The notes under the pieces are model-generated. The model saw nothing but the letters and a program-made list of their open reading frames with translations, was not told the DNA's origin and ran no database searches. 64,000 bases of DNA from Mauremys mutica (taxonomy: Eukaryota; Chordata; Testudines; Geoemydidae): NCBI RefSeq assembly GCF_020497125.1, contig NC_059075.1, positions 31,532,003-31,596,002 of the forward strand. Direction: 5' to 3'. Shown here piece after piece: positions 39,601-51,600 of the stretch. Position numbers and translations under genes: made by a program. The stretch's first letter is position 1. Every line of letters begins with the position of its first letter.

Positions 39601-42600
39601 AGTTGCCTGTTTGGTGTAGAGTAAATATAGGTTTGTTTAACAGGTACCCATTTTATATGTTTGGGTGCATGTTCAAGAAAATTACCTGTGGTGACGTTTA
39701 CGTTGTGTCAAGAGTTTCAAAATGAAATGAATTACTTTAAGCACATTTTAAACACACCTCTATTCCCTTTTTCTGCCCCACTCCCATGTGCATTTACTGT
39801 AAAGCTGTTTCTATGATTAATACTGCTTTTTTGTGAGACTTACATTGATGATGTAAGACTTGTGAAAATACTGAGGGGAAAGAACATAGAAAACTACTTG
39901 TGCAAGTCTTTGTCAAGGCTGCTGCTATGTTCCCCAGGCAAGTTTCCAATGGCTGTCCTGGCAGGCCATGCACATACAGGATCCCACAGTAAATAATTTT
40001 TTTGACACTGCAAAAAACTTTTCAGCCTAATTTGAGTTCTGCTTGTGACTAAAATATCAAAGTAAATTTGCCGCAGTGCTAGTGTTGGTGAGGAGAGAGA
40101 GAACTAGACGTATTAGGTGCTAGAATGTTGATGATGAGTGTGGCATAATGACTAAGTAGACAAGACGTTTGTCCCCCTCTGCAAAGAGGATAGAGTAAAT
40201 AAGTTATGAAAATGTTGCCTTGATATTTGATTGCAAATAACTGTTTTATCCTTCAATTGCCTGTGTTCCACCCGTTTGCTTAAGACAGAGATTTTTGTAA
40301 ATTTTCATTATGAACTTCGTATTGTTTTGTTCTTACAAGAAACTGTTTCCCCTCTGCCTATCAGTTGATAAGAATTCTAGTTAATACTGTGAAAGAGTAG
40401 ATTTTGTTCAAATCAGGTTCACAATCTTGTGCAAAGCATGTATCTGTATAATACAGTTATATATGAAATCACTGTATTTTAGTCACAAAGAGAGAGAGAT
40501 TAGTGACAGTCCTTTACTTAAAATCTCAATTTTTACAATTCCCAAACTTCCTGTCTTTTATTGTTGTCTCATGAGGTACGTGTTTCTATATGGTCTCTGC
40601 TATTTATAGTATAAAATCTTTAAATACCTTTTTATTAATTCTACCTCATGCTTAGCCATCAAATTATCACTTAGTAGGATGGATTCATGTTTCATAATTA
40701 AATATTTATGTAGTCTCTTTTTCACCTTAGTATTTTTTTAACTTATGGTATTATGTTACCAAATCAATAGGTCTAGTATGTTACCTGAGATCATCCTGAT
40801 TTAATGAAAAGCCACTTAAAACAATAAGTAATAAACAATAACTGCTAATATGCTGCAAATTAGTGATGACTCCAAGAGATGACAGCTGACAGGCTTTTTA
40901 AAGTAGCAGGCATAAGGAACAGCAGAAGGGATATTTGAGGAATGCAAGAATCTTATTTTAATGTTAAGCTGTAAGCTCAAAAAAGGAAAGACATATGGTA
41001 ACAGGTCTGAAAGCAACTGAAGACTAAGCTCACTGTTTAAACATTTACATTTGTTGAAGTGTGGTAGAAAACTTTTTTGTTACAAGAATATTTCATAAAA
41101 TTTTAAGCAAATGTATTATCTTAATTGAAAACTCTAAAATTCTTCCTAGCCCATGGGAATTTTTTCTGAGCTACACTATTTCAGGAGTCAGCAGTGGAAT
41201 ATGGAGCCCTTTATTTTTCCCCAGGTCAATAATGGCTGCAAGTCATATTCATTTGATTACTGTCCATTATCCTAAGTGAAATGAGTTGTTGTTCGAGTTC
41301 TTGTTCATGTCAATTCCATTCAGGTGCGTGTGCGCGCTCACATTAGCCGGAAGATTTTTCCCCGAGCAGCATCCCTGGGGTTGGCCTGAGCACCCCCTGG
41401 AGTCGTGCCTTAATGGCACTCAATAAAGGGCCCTGCCAATCCGCCACCCCCTCAGTTACTTCTTACCACCAGTGACAGTAGCTGGATCTTCCCCTTGCTC
41501 TTGCTTCAGCATGCAGCTTAGCAGTACTTTTGGTTTTTGCTGTAGATAGATAGTTCTAGTTGGTTAGTATAGCATAGTTAGTTCACTTACAAGTTTCAGT
41601 TACAGGGGGTTCCTTCCCCCCCCTTATTTGTCACTGGGGCAGGCCATGATCCCCGGGCTTCAAGATTGGGGGAGGGATAGCTCAGTGGTTTGAGCATTGG
41701 CCTGCTAAACCCAGGGTTGTGAGTTCAATCCTTGAGGGGACCATTTAGGGAACTGGGGTAAAAATCTGTCTGGGGATTGGTCCTGCTTTGAGCAGGGGGT
41801 TGGACTAGATGACCTCCTGAGGTCCCTTCCAACCCTGATATTCTGTGATTCTATGATTTGCGAGGACTGCGCAAAACACATGCCTAAAAGTGATTCCCAC
41901 ACCTCCTGTTTATAGTATCTGGGGGAGGGTCACCAAAAAGACTGCTGCAAGATCTGTCAGGAATTCTGACCAAGAACACTTAAAGAGAGGGAGCAGCACC
42001 TTAAAATCCTCCTCATGGAGACAGCTCTCCGATCTCAGTCAGACCCAGGCGCCGGGGTTCCCGCTCCCAGTTTCTTTTTCAGTGCTCCGGTGCCATCTTT
42101 GAAACATCCAGTGTCCAAAAAAGACTGCCAAGGAGGCTCGGCACCACCATGGAGCCTCTCGGGCACTCCAGCCCTCACAGCCACGAGTGGTCCCTTCACC
42201 CGGACGTCGTGAATTCAGACTTCCAGAGGTGGAGATTTCCCCAGATACACCTCTTAGCTACGCAACACAACAGGAAGTGCCAGCAGTTCTGCTCCTTCTA
42301 AAATCACAGCCCAGGCTCCAGCGCGGACGCGTTCCTCCTCCCATGGGGAGGTTGTCTCCTATATGCCTTTCTGCCCATACCGCTCATTCCCAAGGTGGTA
42401 CTCAAGATCCAGAGGGAACAAGCTCAGATCATCTTGATAGCTCCAGCCTGACCCCACCAGCACTGGTACACATCTCTCCTAGACATGTCTGTGGAAGCTC
42501 CAGTCGCCCTGCCGCTCTTCCCAGACCTTCTGATACAAGATCACAGTTGTCTCCAACATCCGAACCTCGGGTTGCTGCACCTCATGGAGTGGAAGCTCCG

Positions 42601-45600
42601 CGGTTGAACCTGGTGAAGCTTTCCTATTCAGACCAGGTTAGACAAGTCCTCCTTGGCAGCAGGAAACCCTCTATGAGAGCTACCTACCTTGCCAAGTGGA
42701 AGAGATTTTCAGTCTGGTCGGCACAGCGCTATTCATTCCCGATGCTAGCCTCAGTACTGCTTATTCTGGACTATCTCCTCCATTGAAGCAGCAAGGGCTT
42801 TCAGTGTCATTAGTAAGGGTTCACTTGGACACCATCTTAGCCTTCCACCAGGGCGCGGAGGGCCACTCTATGGTCAGCCAATTTCTAAAAGATCTCGACA
42901 GGCTACACCCTCACGTCCAGCAGCCTGTCCTGGCTTGGGGCCTCAACCTGGTCCTTTATAGACTCATGGGACCGCCCTCTGAACCCTTGGCATTGTGCTC
43001 CCTGTTCTACCTCTCTTACAAGGTCATGTTCCTGGTAGCGATAACCTCGGCCACAAGGGTGTCTGAACTTAAGGCCCTAACATCAAAGTCCCCTTACACC
43101 GTGTTCTATAAGGACAAGGTTCAGCTCAGTCCTCATCCTGCTTTCCTACCAAAGGTTGTGTCGCAGTTTCACATCAACCAAGACATCTTTCTCCTGGTAT
43201 TCTTCCCTAAGCCGCATTCCAGCGGCAGGGAGCAGAGACTTCATTCACTGAATGTCCATAGGGCACTAATCTTTTACATCAAGAGAACAAAGCCATTCAG
43301 AAAATCAGTCCAGTTATTTGTGGCAGTGGTGGACAGAATGAAAGGTCTGCCTGTGTCGTTGCAATGCATTTCGTCACGGATCATATCCTGCATTCATGAG
43401 TACTACAGCCTGGTGGGGATTCCTGCACCTCCAATCACTGCACACTCCACTATGGTGCAGGCTTCATCAACAGCGTTCCTGGCTCAGGTTCCCACTCAGG
43501 AAATCTGCAGAGCAGCGATGTGGTCCTACATTCATACTTTCACCACACACTATGCGGTTATCCAGCAGGCCAGAGACGATGCGGCCTTCGGATGAACAGT
43601 GCTCCAATCTCCCTGGAGTTCTGGGGTGGCAGGGGCAAGATGGAGCTCCCACTGCGAGCCAGGGGACCCGCCAGTTCCCAACAGCTGCTGCGGGTGGCAG
43701 GGGTCCACAACTCCAAGCCACGGATGGCCAGAGACCCTGGAGCTCCGAGCCCCGGTGGGCGGTGGGCCTCGAGATCCCCATTTTGTCATGGATATTTTTA
43801 GTAAAAGTCACAGGACAGGTCATGGATTTCCACATGACCTGTCTGTGACTTTTACTAAAAATATCCATGACAAAATCTTAGCCTGACTCATACATCTTGG
43901 AGGGAGTATAAATATAAATGTAGATGTATCCACCTAGATCAGTTGTTCACAACTCCCCTGGATGTATAAATAGGGGAGTAGTGAGTAGAAAGGTGATTTT
44001 TACCTCTGTATATGGTATTCATGGGATGGATCCTGGAATACTGCTTGCCATTCTGGTGACCACTTTTAAAAAGGGTGTTGAAAAATTTAGTGTGTGCAGA
44101 AAAGAGCCCCCCAAAATTATTCAAGGGCTAGAGAAAATGTCTTAGCCCTGGTCTACACTGGGGGGTGGATCAATCTAAGTTACACAACTTCAGCTACCTG
44201 AATAACATAGCTGAAGTCGACATATTTAGATCAACTTACCATGGCGTCTTCACCGTGGTGAGTCAACTGGTGCTGCTCTCCCGTCGACTCTCCCTGTGCT
44301 TCTCGCAGCGCTGGAGTACAGGAGTCGATGGGACAGTGCTTGGGGGTAGATTTATTGCGTCTAGACTAGACGCGATAAATCGATCCCCGCTGGATTGATT
44401 GCTGCCCACCAATCCAGCGAGTAGTGTAGACATACCCTTACAGTGAGAATCTTAAAGAATCTCTATTATTTTATCAAAAAGAAGACAGAGAGGTGATTGA
44501 TTAGTATATAACTACTTTCATAGGTAGAAAATGCCAGGTATTAAAGGGCTTTTTTTAATCTACTGGAGAAAGGCAAAACGAGACACAGTGACTAGAAGTT
44601 GTAGCCACATAAATTCAAATTAGAAATTAGGCACAAATGTTAATAGTGAGGTTGATTTAACCATTTGAACAAACTACCAAGGGAGGTGGTGGATCCTCCA
44701 TCTCTTGATGTCTTCATATCAAGACTGGATGCCTTTCAGAAAATGATATTTTAGTCAAATGTGAGTTATTTGGCTCAATATGGGGAACTGATTTAAATGT
44801 AATGGCCTGTGATACACAGGAGATGAGACTCGATGATCTAATGGTTTCTTCTGGTCTTAAACTCTATGACTCTATCCAATACTTAGTTTGGCAGGTGTCA
44901 TTTTAACGTTCAAAGTGGCATGTTCACAGCTTCATATTAGTCAACTCTGATACTTCAGTATATTAGACTGGTGTTCATCAAAAACAAAAGATGATAGATA
45001 CACCAACATTAAATTATACTGAGATGGAATATATTTAATTTAGTGTACATGTCACCTGATTTTTAAATTATTTAAGTTGCATTAATACTATCAAGCAAGT
45101 TTTGGCTTTAGGCTGCTCTAATTTACGACAACTGGCTATGTTCCCTAAGTGATCATGCACCAGCTGTGAATTGGCAGAGTCAAGCTTTGATCTCCCTGCA
45201 CTAACATGGTGCTGTCTGCCCTTGGCAAGACCCCCTAAGCTGGGATGGGGAAGTCAGTATAAGAGTTTTGTCCGCTGCTTTTATGACATAAGAGAGTATT
45301 CCTGCTGGGGAAATTTTCAACAGCAAAGCTGCAACCAGAGTCTGGCCCTTTGCTCCTTCCAGGCAGGGCAAAGGGGACAGAACTAGAGCAGTTGTTGCTC
45401 CGTCTAACATATTTAGAAAAGAAGGTATTTTTTTTCTAACTCCTGTTTAATGGTGGTGGTGAAAAGAATTATTAAATATGGTTACTGTTAATTGTAAGAG
45501 ATGAATAGGCTTGGAAACTGAACTCCTCCTTACAGGTGGACACATCAGAACAATAGTCTGACCTGGCATAATACAGGCCAAAAAAACTCACTCAGCAATC

Positions 45601-48600
45601 TCTGCATCAAGCCCATCACTTCTCGTTGTGCTATTGCATAACTTTAAGGAAGATATCCAGTTTTGATTTAAAGTGATGCAAAATCTACCACATCTCTAGG
45701 TAAATTGTTCTGAATGATAAATTACTGTTACTTTGAAAAACATGAACTTATTTTTCATCTTAATTTGTCTAGCTTCAGCTTCTGACCATTGGATCTTGTT
45801 ATGCCTTTCTGATAGAATAAAGACAGTATCAGAAATCTTCTCTATGTAGTACGTAGACCAGGGGTCCCCAACGCGGTGCCCGCGGGCACCATGGCATCTA
45901 AGTGTGCCCGCGTACTGGCCGGTGGACGAGCATCCGCCGAAATGCCATCGACAAGCTGCGTCACCCAGAGGCGTCGCCGCCGATTTTCGGTGGTATTTTG
46001 GCAGCGACGCCTCTGGATGACACTGTTTGTCGGCGGCATTTCGGCAGCGACGCCTATTGACGTTGCCCCTGGGCGGAATTTCAGCGGATGCTCGTCCGCC
46101 GCCACGGTCCTCTGTGGCTTGTCGTCTGGTGGGTGCCAAAAGGTTGGGGACCACTGACGTAGACCATGATCAAGTCACCTCTTAACCTTCACTTTGATAA
46201 ACTAAATGTATTGAGCTTCTTTAGTCTCACTCTAAAGCTTGTATTCCAGACTTTGAATCATTCTTATAGCTCTTTCCTGAATACCTCCAATTTTTCAACA
46301 TCCCGTTCATAAATGTGAACACCAAGATGTAATGATTTCACTAATGCCATAGACAGAGGTAATACCAACTCTTAAACCCATGTTTGATGCTCACCAGCTT
46401 ATATATCTGAGCTAGACTTTTGTTTGCTTAGCTAGATGTAGCATTGCACTTGGGAGCTCATGTTAATTGTTATCTGCCATGATCCCAAGTCCTTTTCAGT
46501 GTTACTGCCTTCCAGGGTATAATCCCTCATCTTGTAAGTGAGACCTACGTTCTTTTTTTCCTGGGTAGGACCTTGCATTTGGTTGTATTAAAATGAACAT
46601 TCTTCAAATGCACCCACCTCACAAAGTGATCTAGGTTCCAGTGTAACTCACTTGTCCCCAATATTATTTACCAGTTCACCAATTTTGATGTTAGCTGGAG
46701 ATTTTACTGGTAATGATTTTATATTTTCTTCCAGAACACTGAAAATATACAATAGCACTGAGCAAAGAATAGATCCCTGTGGGACCTTACTCAGAACACC
46801 TGTAATGGATGGCAATTCTCCATTACAATTACTTTTTGAGGTCTATCAATCATTTTTACCTCACTTAATGTGGGCTACATTGATTTTTGTTTAATGTTAA
46901 TTTTAATCTAATTAAGAGATATGACTTACAGAAGTTTTAAGTATATTATGTCAAGAGTATTACACTTTATCAGCCAATCCTGGAATCTCATACAAAAATT
47001 ATATCATGTTTGTCTGATGGCATATTTTCCATGAACGATATTGATTGGTATTAATTATGCTACCATCCTTTAATTCTTTACGGATTCCGTCTCATATTAA
47101 CCTTTTCATGATTTTGCCTCCGATCACTGTCAGGCTAACAAGCCTATAGCTTCCCAGGTCATCCCATTTACCCCTCTCAAATATTAGCACAACATTAGTT
47201 TTTAACAAGTTATCTGGCGTTTTCCCAGTTGCTTCAAAATTTCTGGCACTTTCCAAATTGCTACTTACTTGTGGGACTAAAATGGAACATCTTTTGCAGT
47301 AGATTATGCAGCTCTTTATAATGTGATAATTTGTCTCCATTCTTATGTGCTTTGATCAGTAATGAAATAGTTAACAATGATGACATTTAAGTTATTCTTG
47401 TAAATGTAAGCTACCATAAACATTAACACAGTAGTTGACAACTCTCAAAATTATTGATTCAAACTCTCTGCAAACTCAGGCAGACATTATTGTGTTGGTG
47501 AATGTCACAGTTATGGGGCTAATATCAGATGTTGGGCATTTCATACCTTTACCTGTCTTGGGGTAGAATTTCACAGTTCTCCCACTCTACCCCCAGACAC
47601 TCTATCTGTGTCAACCACTTATTACCAAACAGGCCCAGCTAAATTTTGGCACCTGCGTGATTTTCTCTTTAGGAATATGTGACCAATGATATAGTGACCT
47701 GCAGTCATCTTAAAACAAATAGGTTTATTAGCCCCTGGAGCAAAACTTTAGAGAAAATGAGTTTTAAAAAACCCAAACACATATTTAGTCTCATCTACGC
47801 TTATGATTCAATACAAGCTACGTTAAATGGGCTTCCCTTTTGAGTTACTGGAATAGAACAGACCCAACTTGCATCTTTTTAGGAAGCTGAGGAACTCTTG
47901 GGGCCCAACCAGCAAGTCAGCCCTAGTTGGTTTCCTCCCCTCTCAGGACCAGCCTTTTCTCAAAGTCCCAACCTGCTTGCGTGTGTCCAAGTCCTGTTGC
48001 CATATTGCTTTCTTATAGACTTTTTTAGAGGGCCTAGGTGTGAAGTCTTTCTTTTTTCCCCCAGTTGTCCAGTCCAGCCCACCTAAGAGAATGTCCCTGA
48101 GATCATTGCTCCATTGTTTGGCAGTTAGGTCCATTTAGTCTTAATGGCTTGCGGTCATTGGTCTTGTGACTGTGGAGGATGGTGCTGAAAGTGTCTGCTG
48201 CCCTTTGATATTCCAGCACTCCATCTCAGACACCCAATACATAAATTATATGTTGGGTTTCAGATCAATATTCATCTCAGTTACATTCAGTTCATGTTTT
48301 GAAGTTTTTCTTCACAACCATGATGGCAAGAGATTTACTTTATAATAACCATTTTTAAAAAATGAGATTTTGGAGACCAAGGTGGAAAGCCTCATCCCTC
48401 CCACTAAACAATAAGTATGAGGTCACCTACCCAGTGCAATGTGACCCAACTCAAGATTTGGTTTGTAGAGTCTTTGTTAATTTTTTTTCATAAACTCAAG
48501 TTTTATAAGGCATCCTACTCACTTCTGTGCTGTTTAAATAATTATAAAATCTTCAAGTGATGGTTTAAAAATAATAATGCTATAGCGCTGTTAGGATTAC

Positions 48601-51600
48601 TTTTTTTAAATTTTCACTTTTACCATTTAACATACTGGTACTTCATTTTTAAAGGATACCTATTAAATTGCATTGTCACTGCTAAACAAATCTGAATAAG
48701 AACAGTCAATTTATTGTGTGAGGGAATGCAAACTAAAAATATGATGGAACATTTGTTTCTCTAATGCAGTAAATGTTCTTAGAACAGTATCTACACATTC
48801 TTGAGGGATATTTTTTATTCTTTTTAGAAAGGGATCCTCTCCAGGCCTCTGTGGGCCCAAAGAATCCCTTTTTGTTTCTTCCCAGCTGATGCCATCCTCA
48901 AGGCCACCCCAATGATGTTCTTAGTTCTAGTTGAAGAGTGATGGATTGAGATTCTTTTCTAAACCCATATATATGACGCTGTTACTTCAACTCTAAGATT
49001 CTCTAAAGAATAATACAGGACACTCCCAGCCTTTGAGTAACAGACTTGACATGGAAATAAATCCCAGATCCCTTGCATTTGTTGGGAGCTCTTACGCACT
49101 AACTACACAACCAGCATATCATCCTATAAAATGGGCTTTAAAAGAAACATATTCTGAGTAAATGAAATGTTTGTGGTCTATTTATCTGTTTTTAAATTCA
49201 GTCTAGATACCGTTTCCAAGCATTCTACATAATCTCAGCATTCAGAAAGTTGTTGTTTTGTGCATCAGTATAATTTTTCTTATTCAGTACTGTTAATTAA
49301 TACACTTTTCCTACAACTATATGGAAGTTGGAGAGAATTATTGCCTTACTTTTATTCTTTCCTAATCTTTTCCAGTTTGATACTATCATGTATTCATCAG
49401 AAAAATGCTTTGCAAAGCATATTAAAGGTTAGCTAGATTAGAAATACAAACTGTTGCATTATTCAAAGAGACTATCTGGAATTCTGTAATGGTCTCATTT
49501 TTCAATTGTATAGAATGTAATACAATAAAAGTCAGTTACTTTGGGGTACAAAATTACTTTTTTCATCACACAGTGCATACAGGTACCTTTTCTTGAAATA
49601 GCTTTTAAATGCTAGTTTCTTTGAATGTGCATCGTTCTTTGTCGCTTGCCAAGAATGGTTGGCTTAACCCTGTGGCAACACAACGTGGCATTTCTTATGT
49701 TCTTCATGCCCTGAATGTGGTAAGTACCATACAGAATGAAAATCAAGGAGTTATGAAACTGGAGGGCTCCGAGTACCATAGTGATGAGTGATAAATACCT
49801 AGTAGATAGGATGGAAGAAGAATGTGAGGACATTGGATTGTAGCATTTGAAGAGAGACAAACAGCAGCTTAGTGACTTGAGCCACTGTTAGCCAAATTCA
49901 GTCCTGTTTTATGCTGGCTTTATGGTGGAAAGTTTGCTTTGGAGAGGCTATGGTAGCTGGAGCTTCCCCTCTGGTAGCTCAATTGGTGGATGGGTCTAGC
50001 AGGCCAAGGAGGAGGAGGCATGATTAGGGCTGCAATATTGCTGTGTACTGAATCTTCTCCTGCAGCCTTTCTTCCCAGTGCAGCCAGTAGGTGTGTAAGT
50101 CCTGCAGCAAACTGATTTCCCCCTTCCTTTTTCTCCTGACTACTTCCTATCGAGCTCTCATGCTTCATGAATATTCAGATGTTTGTGTTGTTCCAGTCAT
50201 GTTATTTGGAGGCAGCTAAGTTCTATCCTTATAGATAGAAAGCTTTTCTCAATATCTAACTTAAATCTCTCTTGCTGAAAACCATGCTGATTATTTCTTG
50301 TCCTGCCCTTTGTTGACATGGAGAACAATTGATCACTGCCCTCTTTACAACAACTTTTTATGTATTTGAACTGTTATCATGTACCTCCCCTAGTCGTTTC
50401 TTCTCTAGACTACGTGTGCCCAGAATGACATTTGCTTTTTTCTTAACAGCATCCAGTATTGCCAACCCATATGATTTTTTTTTGTAAGTGACAGGATATC
50501 AGAGGATACTAGAGCTCAGCACAACTCTACTCCCTTCTTCCCCTCACTTTTCCTGTGATAAAGATGAACAGGACAGTGCCTCTGTTTGTCCCCCCCATCC
50601 CCTTGCAGCTCCTGGCCTGGGAAGGGTATGGAGAGACTGAGTTCCTGGAGCAGCCCCCACCAGCCTGGGAAGCAGGAGATGGGACCCTATTGCAGCCTCA
50701 CAGGTCTGGGTGAGGGGGTACAGACGTGAGGCTGGGGATGGGGATTGAATTGGTGGGTTGTGGGACTGATGTGGGCACAGTCGGGCAGGATTAATTGCTG
50801 GGCAGGGGAAGGCAGATGTGGGGGTGAGAGCTCCAGCAGCAGGGGCCAAAATCACCTTTCCCAGTAAATGTGGAAGAATGGTCAAAGCTAATTCCCTCCC
50901 TCCCCCACACACACTGGACATGGGCAGGAGGGTTCAAATATCAAAAGACAGACCAAAACCACAACATAATCTTAAAAAAAAAAAAAAAACCCACCATGAA
51001 ATTTGGGCCAATCTCATGACTCTTGGGGTCTAACCTGATAATTGTTAATCTCTTGAGGGGTCTGGCGCATGACATTTAATCTCTTGAGGGGTCTGGTGCA
51101 TGACATTTAATCTCTTGAGGTTGGCAACACTGAGCATCAAACTGTTGACTCATGCTTAATTTGTGATGCACTATACCCCCCCACACACCCCAGATCTTTT
51201 TCTGTAGTACTGCTACTTAGCCAGTTATTTGCCATTTTGTATTTGTGCATTTGATTTTTGCTTCATAAGTATAGGACTTGACACTTGTCTTCCTTGAATT
51301 TATTTAATTGATTTCAGAGCAGTTCTCCAATTTATGAATCATTCTGCCATGGTGATTTCTAAAGGTGGGAAGGAATGTCCCTGTGAGATTTACATCCAGG
51401 ATTCGCAGGGCTGAATCCTGAATGTCCTGAACATAATTATAAGCAGAGCAACATATTTAGCTCCTGGGTTTTCCCCAATTCAGGAAAACCCTATGGAATT
51501 TTGTTTTCACAAAAAATGAGAATTGTTATTGAACTGCTTACAGACTCCAGACTGAGTGAGATTTCTCTGATCCAAGTGCCACCAACTATCCCAAATTGTT

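Larger units (their letters stand above)
41284..43595 (+). mobile_element. Second DIRS-type element, internally deleted
   Basis: The leader (GTTGTTCGAGTTCTTGTTCATG) and a gag-like start are followed, after a jump near 42390, directly by the RNase H tail and the tyrosine recombinase. The RT and most of gag are absent, so the element is a deletion derivative. The gag zinc region aligns with the copy at 13537 ([27 protein letters not shown]). A Cry SINE interrupts the gag start. The 3' terminus is replaced by another element just after the recombinase stop. Confidence 0.75.

Noticed and set aside
41667..41857. Possible tRNA gene (box A and box B present)
   Set aside because: The body and CR1-like tail show it is a tRNA-derived SINE; a cloverleaf with a full acceptor stem is not present.
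42187..42786. Separate 199-codon gene
   Set aside because: Its second half is the N-terminal recombinase sequence that continues in another frame after a one-base loss; its first part is a shadow frame.
45842..46157. Frames of 87-152 codons on both strands
   Set aside because: They sit in a hAT MITE inserted in CR1 and have no independent coding evidence.
49609..49791. Short open frame resembling a small protein
   Set aside because: 60 codons, no domain, AT-rich flanks and no splice sites that connect it to TTC7B in frame.
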